A stretch of DNA of 64,000 nt, from contig JADKHW010000001.1 in the NCBI GenBank assembly GCA_016721565.1, forward strand, positions 558,001 to 622,000, written 5' to 3'. The position numbers and the translations under genes were made by a program. Of this stretch, positions 49,326 to 58,817 are shown one piece after another. Each line of letters opens with the position of its first letter. The stretch's first letter is position 1. The notes beneath the pieces are model-generated. The model was not told the DNA's origin, ran no database searches, and saw only the letters and a list, made by a program, of their open reading frames with translations. Source of the DNA: a bacterium. Lineage in GTDB: Bacteria > Electryoneota > RPQS01.

Positions 49326-50567
49326 ATGCTCCTAAAGTCCCTAACGTTATCTGTTATTGTCTTACTTGAGAGCATTGCCGTGTTCGGTCAAACCGATACG
49401 GCAATTGTCGTATTGGGTCAGGGTGCGGCACCAACTCAAGTTGCGGTGACTGATGCCCCGAATGACGGTGGCGAAGCTTTGAATGTTTCATGGACTCCGA
49501 CTTCACAGGTCGGATTTACAATTTTGAAATATCAACTTCTGGCCGCTGAATCTGCCGCCGGGCCGTTTCAGCTCATGGCCGAAGTGGACAGTAAGACAAG
49601 TGAAGCGCGCATGTCATCAGGTGACGGTTGGAAGGTTGAGCCTGACAAGCCTTACTTTATTAAAGTGGTGGCGGTTGATTCGACGACACTTGCTGTACCG
49701 GACTCGACCAATCCGGATTCGGTCACAGTGAGATTTGAGAAGCGCTTACGGTTAAGCGAGTCGGCAGTCGTTGGGCCAACTTATCCGATAGCGTCATGGT
49801 TCAATTGGAACAGACTCAACATTTTTTTGATGGTTATGCTGTTCTATGTGCTTGTGATGGTGATGGTTAAGCGAGCAAAAGCCGGGCAGGTTCTGTGGTT
49901 CCGAAAGATCGCCGGTATTGACGCGATTGACGAAGCGATCGGGCGCGCGACAGAGCTTGGCAAACCAGTTTTGTATGTTCCGGGTACGCAAAACATTGAG
50001 AACATCCAAACGATTGCCTCGATACAACTTTTGACATCTGTGGCGACCAAAGCCGCGACGTATGACATTCCGATTATCGTGCCCTTAAATCGCGCATTCA
50101 TGGTGACAGTTGCTGAAGAAGCGGTCAAGCAGGGATTCATGAACGCCGGTCGGCCGGACGCGTATGTGCGCGACAATATCCGCTACATGTCCGACGAACA
50201 GTTTGCGTTTACAAGCGGTGTTACGGGAATAATGTTGCGCGAGAAAACGGCGGCGCACTTTTACCTCGGGGCCTTCTTTGCAGAATCTTTAATTCTTTCG
50301 GAGGTCGGTTTCACATCGGGAGCAATTCAGATTGCCGGAACCGCAAACACGCACCAGCTACCGTTTTTTGTGGTGGCTTGTGATTACACACTTATCGGTG
50401 AAGAGTACTTTGCGACGAGCGCGTTGGTGACACGCGATGTTGAAATGATGGGAACGCTGAAGGCCACGGATTATATGAAGGCATTCATCATTGTCTGTAT
50501 GTTGGCATCGATGGTTCTCGAGTTGTTCGGCGTGCAGTTCATGCGCTCCTGGTTCCAAGTCATTTAG
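49326..50567 (+). CDS. FN3-like plus DUF6754-like membrane protein
   Basis: A 413-residue protein. Signal peptide to about residue 21, then an FN3-like extracytoplasmic domain (residues about 35-138, LNVSWTPTSQVGFTILKYQLL). A membrane helix at about 163-182 follows. The large second domain (about 190-385) holds GKPVLYVPGTQNIENIQTIASI, DIPIIVPLNRAFMVTVAEEA, and GAFFAESLILSEVGFTSGAIQIAG. A final helix lies at about 385-405. The second domain resembles what I recall as DUF6754, seen in candidate-phylum genomes; no function is assigned. It heads a four-gene operon. Confidence 0.7.
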   Translation: MLLKSLTLSVIVLLESIAVFGQTDTAIVVLGQGAAPTQVAVTDAPNDGGEALNVSWTPTSQVGFTILKYQLLAAESAAGPFQLMAEVDSKTSEARMSSGDGWKVEPDKPYFIKVVAVDSTTLAVPDSTNPDSVTVRFEKRLRLSESAVVGPTYPIASWFNWNRLNIFLMVMLFYVLVMVMVKRAKAGQVLWFRKIAGIDAIDEAIGRATELGKPVLYVPGTQNIENIQTIASIQLLTSVATKAATYDIPIIVPLNRAFMVTVAEEAVKQGFMNAGRPDAYVRDNIRYMSDEQFAFTSGVTGIMLREKTAAHFYLGAFFAESLILSEVGFTSGAIQIAGTANTHQLPFFVVACDYTLIGEEYFATSALVTRDVEMMGTLKATDYMKAFIIVCMLASMVLELFGVQFMRSWFQVI

Positions 50568-50584
50568 CCTGAAACGCCGAAAAT

Positions 50585-51208
50585 ATGAAACGAGAAATTC
50601 CGATACTTATTACGCTGATCTTCGGCGTATTCATGATTGTCCAGTTCTTTATTCCGCATCCGGCAGTGAATGACATTGCCAACCGGTTGCAGAATTGGGC
50701 GATTATTGTGATTGCATTCTCTTATGTCCTGGGTTCGGCAAACATTCTCCGTATTAACGGGGAATTGGTTTACCGCCGTGGTCCGGGCTGGTTGTATAAG
50801 TTGGTACTGGTGATCGCGTTCTTCATGATGGTGATTCCCGGAATGTTCTTGGGGATTGGCGAAGGGACGTGGACGAATGATCGGTTGTTTACGAATACTT
50901 ACATTCCGCTTGCTTCGACCATGTATGCATCGCTTGCTTTTTTCATCGCTTCAGCAGCGTTCCGTGCATTTCGCGTACGAACTTGGCAGGCTTCAGTGCT
51001 CGCATTAACGGCAGTGATTGTAATGTTAGGGCGAATTCCGATTAGCCATATGATTTGGCACGACCTTCCCAATGTTGTGGATTGGGTGATGAATGTTCCG
51101 AACGCAGTTGCACAACGTGGTATCTTAATTGGCGCGGCCTTGGGCGCGATCGCGACGGGTTTGAAAGTGATTTTGGGAATTGAGCGCAGCTACTTAGGCC
51201 GAGAGTAA
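50585..51208 (+). CDS. Six-helix membrane protein of unknown function
   Basis: A 207-residue integral membrane protein. Hydrophobic segments at about residues 5-25, 37-55, 72-95, 107-130, 137-155 and 175-195; the ends are charged (MKREI, RSYLGRE). Few polar residues occur within helices. The start has no strong ribosome site, but follows the preceding gene by 17 nt. No family recognised. It probably forms a complex with its operon neighbours. Confidence 0.65.
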   Translation: MKREIPILITLIFGVFMIVQFFIPHPAVNDIANRLQNWAIIVIAFSYVLGSANILRINGELVYRRGPGWLYKLVLVIAFFMMVIPGMFLGIGEGTWTNDRLFTNTYIPLASTMYASLAFFIASAAFRAFRVRTWQASVLALTAVIVMLGRIPISHMIWHDLPNVVDWVMNVPNAVAQRGILIGAALGAIATGLKVILGIERSYLGRE

Positions 51209-51216
51209 GGACAAGA

Positions 51217-52056
51217 ATGGCACATAGTACATTACAAAAACTCGAGAAGCTCGATCGCCGCTGGGTCTTCCTGGCGATGGCTCTTGCCGTGGCCGCTCCC
51301 TTGTTCTTCAAAATAGGCCTTGCGCCGAAAACGACGCCACCTGTCAAAGAGTTTTATGATTACATAGAAGCGCTGCCACCGGGATCGCGCGTGCTCTGTT
51401 CATTCGACTATGATCCGGGGTCAAAGGCTGAATTGGATCCGATGTGTATTTCGGTGCTCGAGCACTTGATGGACAAAGGTCACAAGCCCGTGGTTATCAC
51501 TCTGTGGTCAACTGCACCGGCCTTAATCGAACGCAACGTCAATTTGATTTGCCGCGACAAGTATGGCAAGCAATACGGCACCGACTATGTCTATCTTGGA
51601 CTAAAAGAGGGTCGTGAAGCAGTAATGGTCGCGATGGGAAAATCTATTCGTGCGACGTTCCCAGTTGATTTTTACGGCACGCCTGTTGAGCAGATTCCGT
51701 TAATGAATGGCGTTGAAAACTACGAGCAGTTTCAGGCTTTGATCAATGTATCGGCAGGCTATCCCGGCACGAAGGAATATGTTCAGTATGTTACGACGCG
51801 ATTTGCTATTCCGCTATTAAGTGGTGCATCGGCAGTGTCGGTGCCTGAGTACTCCGCTTACTATCAGAGCGGGCAGTTGAAGGGTTTGTTAACGGGAATC
51901 ACCGGTGCCGCTGAATACGAAGCCCTGCTCGGTAAGCCTGGACTGGCATTGATAGCAATGGACGGCCAGACGATGGGGCACTTCGTGATCATTGCGTTCA
52001 TTCTATTTGGTAACATTGTCTATTTCTTCCTCCGTCGCGAAAAGGCAAGGGGTTAA
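51217..52056 (+). CDS. Extracytoplasmic Rossmann-like domain between two membrane helices
   Basis: A 279-residue protein. An N-terminal helix at about 17-34 and a C-terminal helix at about 254-272 flank a soluble domain. The soluble part alternates strands and helices (SRVLCSFDYDPGSKAELDPM, HKPVVITLWSTAPALIERNV, GTDYVYLGLKEGREAVMVAM). This loosely recalls the GldG/ABC-associated or GATase-like domains of gliding and secretion systems, but no motif is decisive. It lies 8 nt after the six-helix protein gene. Confidence 0.62.
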   Translation: MAHSTLQKLEKLDRRWVFLAMALAVAAPLFFKIGLAPKTTPPVKEFYDYIEALPPGSRVLCSFDYDPGSKAELDPMCISVLEHLMDKGHKPVVITLWSTAPALIERNVNLICRDKYGKQYGTDYVYLGLKEGREAVMVAMGKSIRATFPVDFYGTPVEQIPLMNGVENYEQFQALINVSAGYPGTKEYVQYVTTRFAIPLLSGASAVSVPEYSAYYQSGQLKGLLTGITGAAEYEALLGKPGLALIAMDGQTMGHFVIIAFILFGNIVYFFLRREKARG

Positions 52057-52066
52057 GGGAGCAACT

Positions 52067-52726
52067 ATGGACTTTTTCTGGTTATCCGTTGCCGGGCTTG
52101 CGACAATCGCTGTCCTGAGCTTTCTATATAATGACAATCCGCTCTATAAGGTCGCGGAACATTTCTTTGTGGGAATCGCGGCGGGTTATGTCGTCTGCGC
52201 GGAATTTTACAATGTATTCCTGCCGAATCTGTGGAACCCGTTAACAAGTGGTACGGATTATTGGTTGGTTATTCCGCTCCTGCTGGGTCTTGCCCTATTC
52301 ACGAGATTCTCAAACAATATTGGTTGGATTTCACGCTGGCCGATGTCGGTGATTATCGGTACTTACGCGGGTTTAGCTGTGATTGGTTTTGCATCGGGTG
52401 ACATGGTACTGCAAGTACAAGCAAGTTTGATACCGGTGTTTGAACCTGCAACAGTTTCAAAATTTTCGGGTGATCCGAGTGTGATGAACTTCCTCGATAT
52501 TCTGAAGAACCCGCTATTCACTCTTGGTCTCATCGCGGTGTTATTCTACTTCTTCTTCTCGGTTGAACACAAGGGAGGCTTGAAGCACATTGCCGTGGTG
52601 GGAACAACGTTGCTTATGATCGGGTTTGGAGCAGGTTACGGCTATACCGTAATGACGCGAATTGCGCTGTTGTTCGACCGTTTCTATTTCTTATTTGTCG
52701 AATGGCTGCAAGTCGCATCAGCTTAA
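52067..52726 (+). CDS. Polytopic membrane protein of unknown function
   Basis: A 219-residue protein with about six to seven membrane helices (FFWLSVAGLATIAVLSFLY, VAEHFFVGIAAGYVVCAEFY, DYWLVIPLLLGLALFTRF, MSVIIGTYAGLAVIGF, LGLIAVLFYFFFSVEH, LMIGFGAGYGYTVMTRIALLF). The start is the ATG at 52067, with AAGGGAGC upstream; the longer open frame overlaps the previous gene and is rejected. A terminator follows 22 nt after the stop, closing the operon. Confidence 0.65.
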   Translation: MDFFWLSVAGLATIAVLSFLYNDNPLYKVAEHFFVGIAAGYVVCAEFYNVFLPNLWNPLTSGTDYWLVIPLLLGLALFTRFSNNIGWISRWPMSVIIGTYAGLAVIGFASGDMVLQVQASLIPVFEPATVSKFSGDPSVMNFLDILKNPLFTLGLIAVLFYFFFSVEHKGGLKHIAVVGTTLLMIGFGAGYGYTVMTRIALLFDRFYFLFVEWLQVASA

Positions 52727-52748
52727 CAAGCGAAATGCTATACAAAAA

Positions 52749-52780
52749 AAAGGGGCCGACTCAAATGAGTCGGCCCCTTT
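52749..52780. terminator. Bidirectional terminator between the membrane operon and lepB
   Basis: A perfect 14-bp stem (52749-52762 with 52767-52780) around AAAT. T runs flank it on each strand, so it ends both the plus-strand operon and the minus-strand lepA-lepB unit. Confidence 0.88.
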
Positions 52781-52798
52781 CAATTTTCAGTATTCAGG

Positions 52799-53557
52799 CT
52801 ATGAAATCCAGTCGCCGATACGGCTAAAACGAATGGACTTGTAGAATTTCGATATGCCTTGATTCTTGTCCCAGCTGAAATAGATAATCAAGGCTTTGCC
52901 GACAATATCTTCTTCGGGCAAGAAACCCCAATAACGCGAATCGGCAGAATTGTCGCGGTTGTCTCCCATCATAAAGTAATGGCCGTCAGGAATTGTGATC
53001 GGTCCATAGTTATCGTGGTTCCAGGCAACACCTTGCGGGCTGAATATCCCTCGCTCGCCTAAGCCAGCTCGAATCGGGGCGGGCGAAGTGAATTGCGAAG
53101 CAGGAGGATTCTGCATAGCAATTCCATCGACATAAACTTGGCGGTCACGAATTTCAAGAGTTTGGCCTGGTCCCGCGATACATCGCTTGATGTAATTTAA
53201 CGTTGGATCCAAAGGATACTTGAAGACAACGATGTCACCGGGTTCCACTTTAGACGGAGCAGGCAAGCGCGTGGCTGGAATACTGAAACCAATATCGGTA
53301 AACGGAATGCCGATCCAATCTGGCGTGCGGATTCCGTAAACGAATTTGTTAACTAACAGAAAGTCGCCGACAAGCAACGTGTTCTCCATCGAACCGGTCG
53401 GAATTCGGAAGGCTTCGACGGTCGTGACCCGAATAAAGAAAACCATGATGATCAAGGTGACGAAGAACTCTGTCCATTCCCGGACAGTGCTCTTGCCACG
53501 AGCTTGTCGTTCGGTTCTCTCGGTTGTCGTGGCCGTACTGCCGCTGACTACAGTCAT
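52799..53557 (-). CDS. lepB: Signal peptidase I
   Basis: Removes signal peptides from exported proteins. Catalytic Ser56 in PTGSMENTLL and general base Lys124 in NYIKRCIAG are present, with MGDNRDNSADSRYWG as the conserved C-terminal box. One N-terminal helix (FVTLIIMVFFIRVTTVEAF). The 252 residues fit the family. It follows lepA by about 60 nt, the common lepA-lepB order. Confidence 0.95.
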   Translation of the reverse strand: MTVVSGSTATTTERTERQARGKSTVREWTEFFVTLIIMVFFIRVTTVEAFRIPTGSMENTLLVGDFLLVNKFVYGIRTPDWIGIPFTDIGFSIPATRLPAPSKVEPGDIVVFKYPLDPTLNYIKRCIAGPGQTLEIRDRQVYVDGIAMQNPPASQFTSPAPIRAGLGERGIFSPQGVAWNHDNYGPITIPDGHYFMMGDNRDNSADSRYWGFLPEEDIVGKALIIYFSWDKNQGISKFYKSIRFSRIGDWIS

Positions 53558-53618
53558 TCTTATCCTTAAAGGTAATCGTTTCGGTTAAATCTGGAACTCG
53601 GTCAACACCGCGTTGGTT

Positions 53619-55412
53619 TCATTCAGCTTTGAGAATAGCAAGAAAGGCCTCTTGCGGAATCTCTACATTGCCGACGGCCTTCATCCGCTTCTTTCCTGCC
53701 TTCTGCTTTTCAAGCAGTTTCTTCTTTCGCGTGATATCGCCGCCGTAACACTTAGCCAAAACGTTTTTTCGCATAGCACGCACGGTTGACCGCGCAATTA
53801 CTTTTGAACCGATAGCGGCTTGAATTGCGACTTCAAACATCTGACGAGGGATCAAATCTACGAGCCTGTCACAGACTCGGCGGCCCCAAGCGTAGGCTTT
53901 ATCTGTGTGAACAATCACGGATAGGGCGTCAACGATTTCGCCATTTACAAGAATGTCGAGACGCGTCAACTCGCTTTGTCGGTAATCCATGATCTCGTAG
54001 TCGAAAGAGGCATAGCCGCGCGAAATGCTCTTTAGGCGATCATAGAAATCGAAGATGATCTCTGCGAGCGGTAACTCATAGTGCAGATTTACCCGCGTTG
54101 TGTCGAGGTACTCGGTATTGATGTACGTGCCACGCGCCTCAATGCAAAGCTGCATGATCGCCCCGATATACTCTTCCGGAGTGATAATCGACGCTCGGAC
54201 GAATGGTTCTTCCATGAATTCTGTATCACCTGCTGGGGGCAGTTTGACGGGGTTCTCGACAAGTAGAACGGTCTTGTCCGTAAGGGTAGCTCGGTATTCC
54301 ACTGATGGAACGGTGCAAACTAAATCGAGATTGTATTCGCGTTCAAGGCGCTCTTGAATAACTTCGAAGTGGAGCAAACCGAGAAAGCCGACGCGAAAAC
54401 CGAAACCGAGCGCGACAGACGTTTCGGGTTCGTAATTCAGCGCGCTGTCATTCAAACTAAGTTTGGCCAGTGAATCGCGCAGGAGTTCGTAATCGCTTGT
54501 GTCCGCAGGATAAACACCCGCAAAGACCATCGGCTTCACGTCACGATAGCCTGCCAGCGGCTCAAGGGCTTTGTTATTGGCATCAAAAATCGTATCACCG
54601 ACACGAATGTCACGAACTTCGCGGCAACCACTCGCAACATAACCGACGTCACCTGCTATCAATTCGTCCCTGCGAATTTGCGCCAAGCGAAGCACTCCGA
54701 CTTCCTGCACGTCGAACTCTTTTTGTGCAGCGCCGAAGAATATTTTCTGGCCGGGCTTGATTCTCCCATCGACAACACGCACATGTGCGATTGCGCCGCG
54801 ATACATATCATACTGCGAGTCAAAGATCAATGCACGCAACGGTTCATCAATATCGCCACGCGGCGGCGGAAAGCGGTCAACGATAGCTTCAAGCAACTCG
54901 GGAACGCCCATTCCCGTCTTGCCGCTCACCCGCAAGATTGAGTCGGGATCAACGCCCAGCAACTCGCCGACTTGCTGCGCGATTTCGTCGGGGCGCGCCA
55001 CGGGTAAATCAACTTTGTTCAGGACAGGAAGAATCTCCAAGTCCGAATCGAGCGCAAGATAGAGATTTGATAGCGTCTGCGCTTCCATGCCTTGACTTGC
55101 ATCAACGACGAGAATTGCGCCTTCACACGCCTTCAGGCTGCGCGAAACTTCGTAAGTGAAGTCCACGTGGCCGGGAGTGTCAATAAGATTCAGTGTATAT
55201 GTCTTCCCATTGCTATGCGTGTACTGCATAGTGATTGGGTGCATCTTGATCGTGATCCCGCGCTCTTTCTCGAGATCCATGTTATCAAGCACCTGCGTCG
55301 TCATCTGCCGCTGGTCGAGGGTGCGAGTCTGCTCAAGCAATCTATCCGCGAGAGTGGACTTGCCGTGGTCAATATGAGCGATAATGCAGAAATTCCGAAC
55401 GTCAGGCCGCAT
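53619..55412 (-). CDS. lepA: Elongation factor 4 (LepA)
   Basis: Translational GTPase that acts on stalled or mistranslocated ribosomes. AHIDHGKST, DTPGHVDF and NKVD give the G motifs; the LepA-specific C-terminal domain is present (RKKKLLEKQKAGKKRMKAVG). The 597 residues are standard. It lies 9 nt after the PspC-domain gene. Confidence 0.96.
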   Translation of the reverse strand: MRPDVRNFCIIAHIDHGKSTLADRLLEQTRTLDQRQMTTQVLDNMDLEKERGITIKMHPITMQYTHSNGKTYTLNLIDTPGHVDFTYEVSRSLKACEGAILVVDASQGMEAQTLSNLYLALDSDLEILPVLNKVDLPVARPDEIAQQVGELLGVDPDSILRVSGKTGMGVPELLEAIVDRFPPPRGDIDEPLRALIFDSQYDMYRGAIAHVRVVDGRIKPGQKIFFGAAQKEFDVQEVGVLRLAQIRRDELIAGDVGYVASGCREVRDIRVGDTIFDANNKALEPLAGYRDVKPMVFAGVYPADTSDYELLRDSLAKLSLNDSALNYEPETSVALGFGFRVGFLGLLHFEVIQERLEREYNLDLVCTVPSVEYRATLTDKTVLLVENPVKLPPAGDTEFMEEPFVRASIITPEEYIGAIMQLCIEARGTYINTEYLDTTRVNLHYELPLAEIIFDFYDRLKSISRGYASFDYEIMDYRQSELTRLDILVNGEIVDALSVIVHTDKAYAWGRRVCDRLVDLIPRQMFEVAIQAAIGSKVIARSTVRAMRKNVLAKCYGGDITRKKKLLEKQKAGKKRMKAVGNVEIPQEAFLAILKAE

Positions 55413-55420
55413 GAAGTTCC

Positions 55421-56089
55421 TTAAGTTTGTCGATGTGGCTCAAGAATCGGTTCAGCCTCAAGCGGCATGACGATCCAGAGAATAATGTATAACAGCAAAC
55501 CGGTGCCGCCCAAAAGTATTGCGAGAATCCATAATACTCTCACGAGTGTTGGATCGACATTGAAATACTCACCAAAACCGCCACAGACTCCGCCGATTTT
55601 TTTGTCTCGCCGAGAGCGTTTCAAGCGGCGCGAATCTTCATGTGTTCCGCTCATGGTTTCTCCTTGCACTACGTAGGTATTGTCGTTAACGGCCGCATCA
55701 GTCTTGCGGACAAGTAGTATGATCGAGAGAATAATGACAAGCACTGGCCCGATGTAGGCAAGGCTGTTGTCATGATCATCATTCATCAAGGTTGCAATAC
55801 CAAGCCCAAGCAAACCAATAGCGAGCAACATGAACGCCATGATCTTCCGGCTCTTAGAAACATTTGAAGCATTGACGCGATGCAGAGTACCGTCGTCTTC
55901 GGGGACAAGAATCCACGCTGCGATATACACCAGAATACCGGGGAATACACCCGTGATAAGGGTAATCGCCACAAACAGGATTCGCGAGAGCGCCGGATCT
56001 ATCCCAAGATAGTTCGCGGCACCACCGCATACACCGGCGAAGATGCGTTCACGAGTAGAGCGGGTTAAGCGTCTGACTGTAGTTTCCAT
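55421..56089 (-). CDS. Protein with two PspC domains
   Basis: A 222-residue inner-membrane protein. Two PspC modules: RIFAGVCGGAANYLGIDPALSRILF with a following helix, and KIGGVCGGFGEYFNVDPTLVRVLW with a helix at the C-terminus; a third helix region lies between them (IMAFMLLAIGLLGLGIATL). PspC-type proteins are linked to the envelope stress response, and no other psp gene is nearby. The ATG at 56089, with AGGAAGTG upstream, is preferred over an earlier start that overlaps greA. Confidence 0.85.
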   Translation of the reverse strand: METTVRRLTRSTRERIFAGVCGGAANYLGIDPALSRILFVAITLITGVFPGILVYIAAWILVPEDDGTLHRVNASNVSKSRKIMAFMLLAIGLLGLGIATLMNDDHDNSLAYIGPVLVIILSIILLVRKTDAAVNDNTYVVQGETMSGTHEDSRRLKRSRRDKKIGGVCGGFGEYFNVDPTLVRVLWILAILLGGTGLLLYIILWIVMPLEAEPILEPHRQT

Positions 56090-56109
56090 GGTCACTTCCT
56101 TTCTTCCGC

Positions 56110-56586
56110 TCACTCCAGCGGAAAGATTTCCAGAATTGTCCATTCCACGACACCGGCTGGAATTGTGATTTCGACGGTTTCTCCGACTTTGCTACCCATT
56201 AAACCTTGTCCAATGGGCGACTGATGGCTGATGCGGCCTTCTGCGGGATTGGCCTCAGCAGCCGAAACAATTGTGAAAACGCGTTCAGATTTCTTTTTCT
56301 TATCAAGAATCTTGACACGTGTAAGCAGACGTACCTGATCGGTGACGATTAGACTCGAATCAATCATCACCGCGGCATGCATCATAGCTTCCAGTTGATG
56401 TATCTTTGCGTCAATTCGTGCGAGGTCCTCTTTCGCGGCGTGATACTCGGCGTTCTCCGAGAGATCACCGTGTTCGCGCGCCGTTGAGAGCTGTTTGACC
56501 ATCGCAGGCCGTTTGACGTACTTCCATTCATTAAGTTCGGCCTGCAATTTCTCCATGCCGGCTCGAGAGATGTACTGCTTCTCCAA
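56110..56586 (-). CDS. greA: Transcript cleavage factor GreA
   Basis: Stimulates the intrinsic cleavage activity of backtracked RNA polymerase. N-terminal coiled coil with the acidic tip EHGDLSENAEYHAAKEDLARI, then the FKBP-like domain with SPIGQGLMGSKVGETVEI. 158 residues, normal length. It lies 3 nt after the amidase gene. Confidence 0.96.
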   Translation of the reverse strand: MEKQYISRAGMEKLQAELNEWKYVKRPAMVKQLSTAREHGDLSENAEYHAAKEDLARIDAKIHQLEAMMHAAVMIDSSLIVTDQVRLLTRVKILDKKKKSERVFTIVSAAEANPAEGRISHQSPIGQGLMGSKVGETVEITIPAGVVEWTILEIFPLE

Positions 56587-56589
56587 ATC

Positions 56590-58059
56590 TTACCTCGCGG
56601 GTGCCTTGCTAAAGTAATCGAGGAGTCCGTTTGCGACTCCGCGGGACAAATCGAGAAGAAACTTTTCGTCGGTTAGTTTCGCCTCTTCATCTGGGTGCAT
56701 GATGTATGCGGCCTCGATCAGGACCGCTGGGAAATCCGTGGGTCTAACCACGGCAAAGTTTGCATCAAATATTCCGTCGTCGTGCAATCCGGTCTTCTGA
56801 AGTATCGCCGCTTGGATTATTTCGGCGAGCGGACGGCTCAACGTTTGGTAGTAGTAGGTGCCACAGCCGTGGCGCACAAACGGGTTTTCACCGTCGGGCA
56901 ATGCATTGCCATGCAGGCTTAAGAAAACATCAGGATTTGCGGCACGGGCCTCAACTACCCTGTCGTAAAGTCCAATTGAAACATCGTCGGTGCGTGTACG
57001 AATAACTTCGGCGCCTTTGCTCTTCAATTCACGCTCGAGGATCTCTGACCAGTGTAAAACGATGTCTTTCTCTTTATTTCCACGCGGGCCAATTGAACCA
57101 TCGGCAGAACCGCCATGTCCGGGATCGAGCACAATGCGTTTGCCGCGCAGTCCGGACGACTTGTCAGCCTTATAGTAAAGATCAATGCCAACGGTCGAAT
57201 CGCTTGTAAACCACTTGAATCCATGTGAAAGCTGGGAATTCAAGCTGATTTTGAACTCTACACCCCACGGTCGCTGTGACCACGTGATGTCGCTCACAGC
57301 ATCGCGAGCACCCTCAATATAACGAATTCTATCGACTGCGCACTTGGCATCGTATACGGTCAACAAGAGTTCTTCCCCATCCTGTTCATTCGAACACTCA
57401 ATTAGCGAAGTACGATCGGCCGAGAACTCGATGTGAATCATCTCGTCATGCATTGAGACAAGCCCATTGCCGATACGAAGCTGTTGCGTAAACGAACTCA
57501 TCACTCCCACGCTATCGGCGAATCGGCGCTCGATAACATCTGACAGGCCGCCTCCAACTTTGAACTCGAGCCAATTAGCTGAAGTTCTTGTCACAAGAAG
57601 CACCGTTCCCGAATCAGGGAAAAGGTTGTAGCTACCGCCAACCATTGTTCGGGTGTGTGCGGCCGGGTCTTTCACACGAAACTCGACTGGTTGAGACAAT
57701 GTGGTCCAATTGACTGGAACCGGCTCAGGGTTTGCGCCGAAAGGGAAGCACAGAGTGGAAGTCTCTGCCCCTCTATAAGTTAGACTCAGATTCCAAGCCA
57801 AAGTTTCGGACTGCCACGGAATCTGAAGAAATGCCAAAAACGCGCCATCTTGGGACGGATCTACTGAATACCCATTGCAGGTGAGTGCCATGCCGGGCTG
57901 AAAACCGGCAACTTGACCCAATACGAAGGTCGAATCCAAAGAGCGATGGTAGCGGAAAGTGTCTTGACCCGCTTCAAGCCGAGGATAAACCAGATGAATC
58001 TCCGCTGCAGAGGCTGCAATAACCACAAACAGGCAGGTCAGAAAACGGATCATGACCAT
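56590..58059 (-). CDS. N-acetylmuramoyl-L-alanine amidase (Amidase_3) with long N-terminal region
   Basis: Cell-wall hydrolase cleaving the amide between MurNAc and the stem peptide. A signal peptide (FLTCLFVVIAASAA) is followed by about 280 residues of beta-rich sequence with no clear family, probably an AMIN-like or Ig-like targeting region. The catalytic domain covers roughly residues 305-485: zinc ligands in VLDPGHGG, GNKEKD and SLHGNA, and catalytic Glu in VLIEAAYIMHPDEE. It overlaps coaX by 10 bp. Confidence 0.9.
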   Translation of the reverse strand: MVMIRFLTCLFVVIAASAAEIHLVYPRLEAGQDTFRYHRSLDSTFVLGQVAGFQPGMALTCNGYSVDPSQDGAFLAFLQIPWQSETLAWNLSLTYRGAETSTLCFPFGANPEPVPVNWTTLSQPVEFRVKDPAAHTRTMVGGSYNLFPDSGTVLLVTRTSANWLEFKVGGGLSDVIERRFADSVGVMSSFTQQLRIGNGLVSMHDEMIHIEFSADRTSLIECSNEQDGEELLLTVYDAKCAVDRIRYIEGARDAVSDITWSQRPWGVEFKISLNSQLSHGFKWFTSDSTVGIDLYYKADKSSGLRGKRIVLDPGHGGSADGSIGPRGNKEKDIVLHWSEILERELKSKGAEVIRTRTDDVSIGLYDRVVEARAANPDVFLSLHGNALPDGENPFVRHGCGTYYYQTLSRPLAEIIQAAILQKTGLHDDGIFDANFAVVRPTDFPAVLIEAAYIMHPDEEAKLTDEKFLLDLSRGVANGLLDYFSKAPAR

Positions 58060-58817
58060 TCGCCGGTTGCAAGGAGTCTGATGCCTTCCAACACAAGGCG
58101 CTGGTCCACGTGAGTGATAGTAGAACTCTGGCCTTGCAAGAGATCTGCAAACCCACCCGTAGCAACGACCGGAACCTTGCCGATTTCTAACTGGATCCGT
58201 GAAACTAAGCCGTCTATCATTGACAATGCGCCATATAAGATGCCACTCTGAATAGCTTCGACCGTATTCTTACCAACCACACTTGGCGGAAAAGCCAACT
58301 CGACTTTTGGTAAAAGGGCCGTTGCTTTGTTTAGACTCTCAGCGGCAGTCGCAACACCCGGGGCAATAATTCCGCCGCGATAAACTCGGTCAATGTCAAC
58401 CACATCGATCACCGTTGCAGTGCCGAGATCAACGACAATGATTGGCGCACCAAAGCGCGATATTGCCGCCGCAATTCCGCACAGTCTGTCAGGACCGACA
58501 GCCTGCGGAGGATCATAAGCGATTTGTACGCTTTTGATGTGATCGGCTCCGATGACAATTGGAGTTAATCCCAACTCGCGTGCTACAAATTGCATATAAG
58601 CAGTCATCGCCGGAACGACGGAAGAAATCGCAAGAGTGGAGATATCTCGCTCCGGAAATCCTGCGCGCCGAAGCACACCTTCAAGCGATACAGTCCACTC
58701 GTCCTTGGTCCGATGAGCTTTTGTGGTCAGTCGCCACTCGTGGCGCCATTCGCCTCCCTCCCACCAGCCAACGGTCGTGTGAGTGTTTCCTACATCGATG
58801 CCAACAAGTGCGCTCAT
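58050..58817 (-). CDS. coaX: Type III pantothenate kinase
   Basis: First step of coenzyme A synthesis, the CoaX type. GIDVGNTHTTVG (phosphate-binding), GPDRLCGIAAA, and VDLGTATVIDVVD, RGGIIAPGV are diagnostic. The 255 residues are standard. It overlaps birA by 4 bp; that cofactor pair is a common neighbourhood. Confidence 0.95.
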   Translation of the reverse strand: MSALVGIDVGNTHTTVGWWEGGEWRHEWRLTTKAHRTKDEWTVSLEGVLRRAGFPERDISTLAISSVVPAMTAYMQFVARELGLTPIVIGADHIKSVQIAYDPPQAVGPDRLCGIAAAISRFGAPIIVVDLGTATVIDVVDIDRVYRGGIIAPGVATAAESLNKATALLPKVELAFPPSVVGKNTVEAIQSGILYGALSMIDGLVSRIQLEIGKVPVVATGGFADLLQGQSSTITHVDQRLVLEGIRLLATGEWS

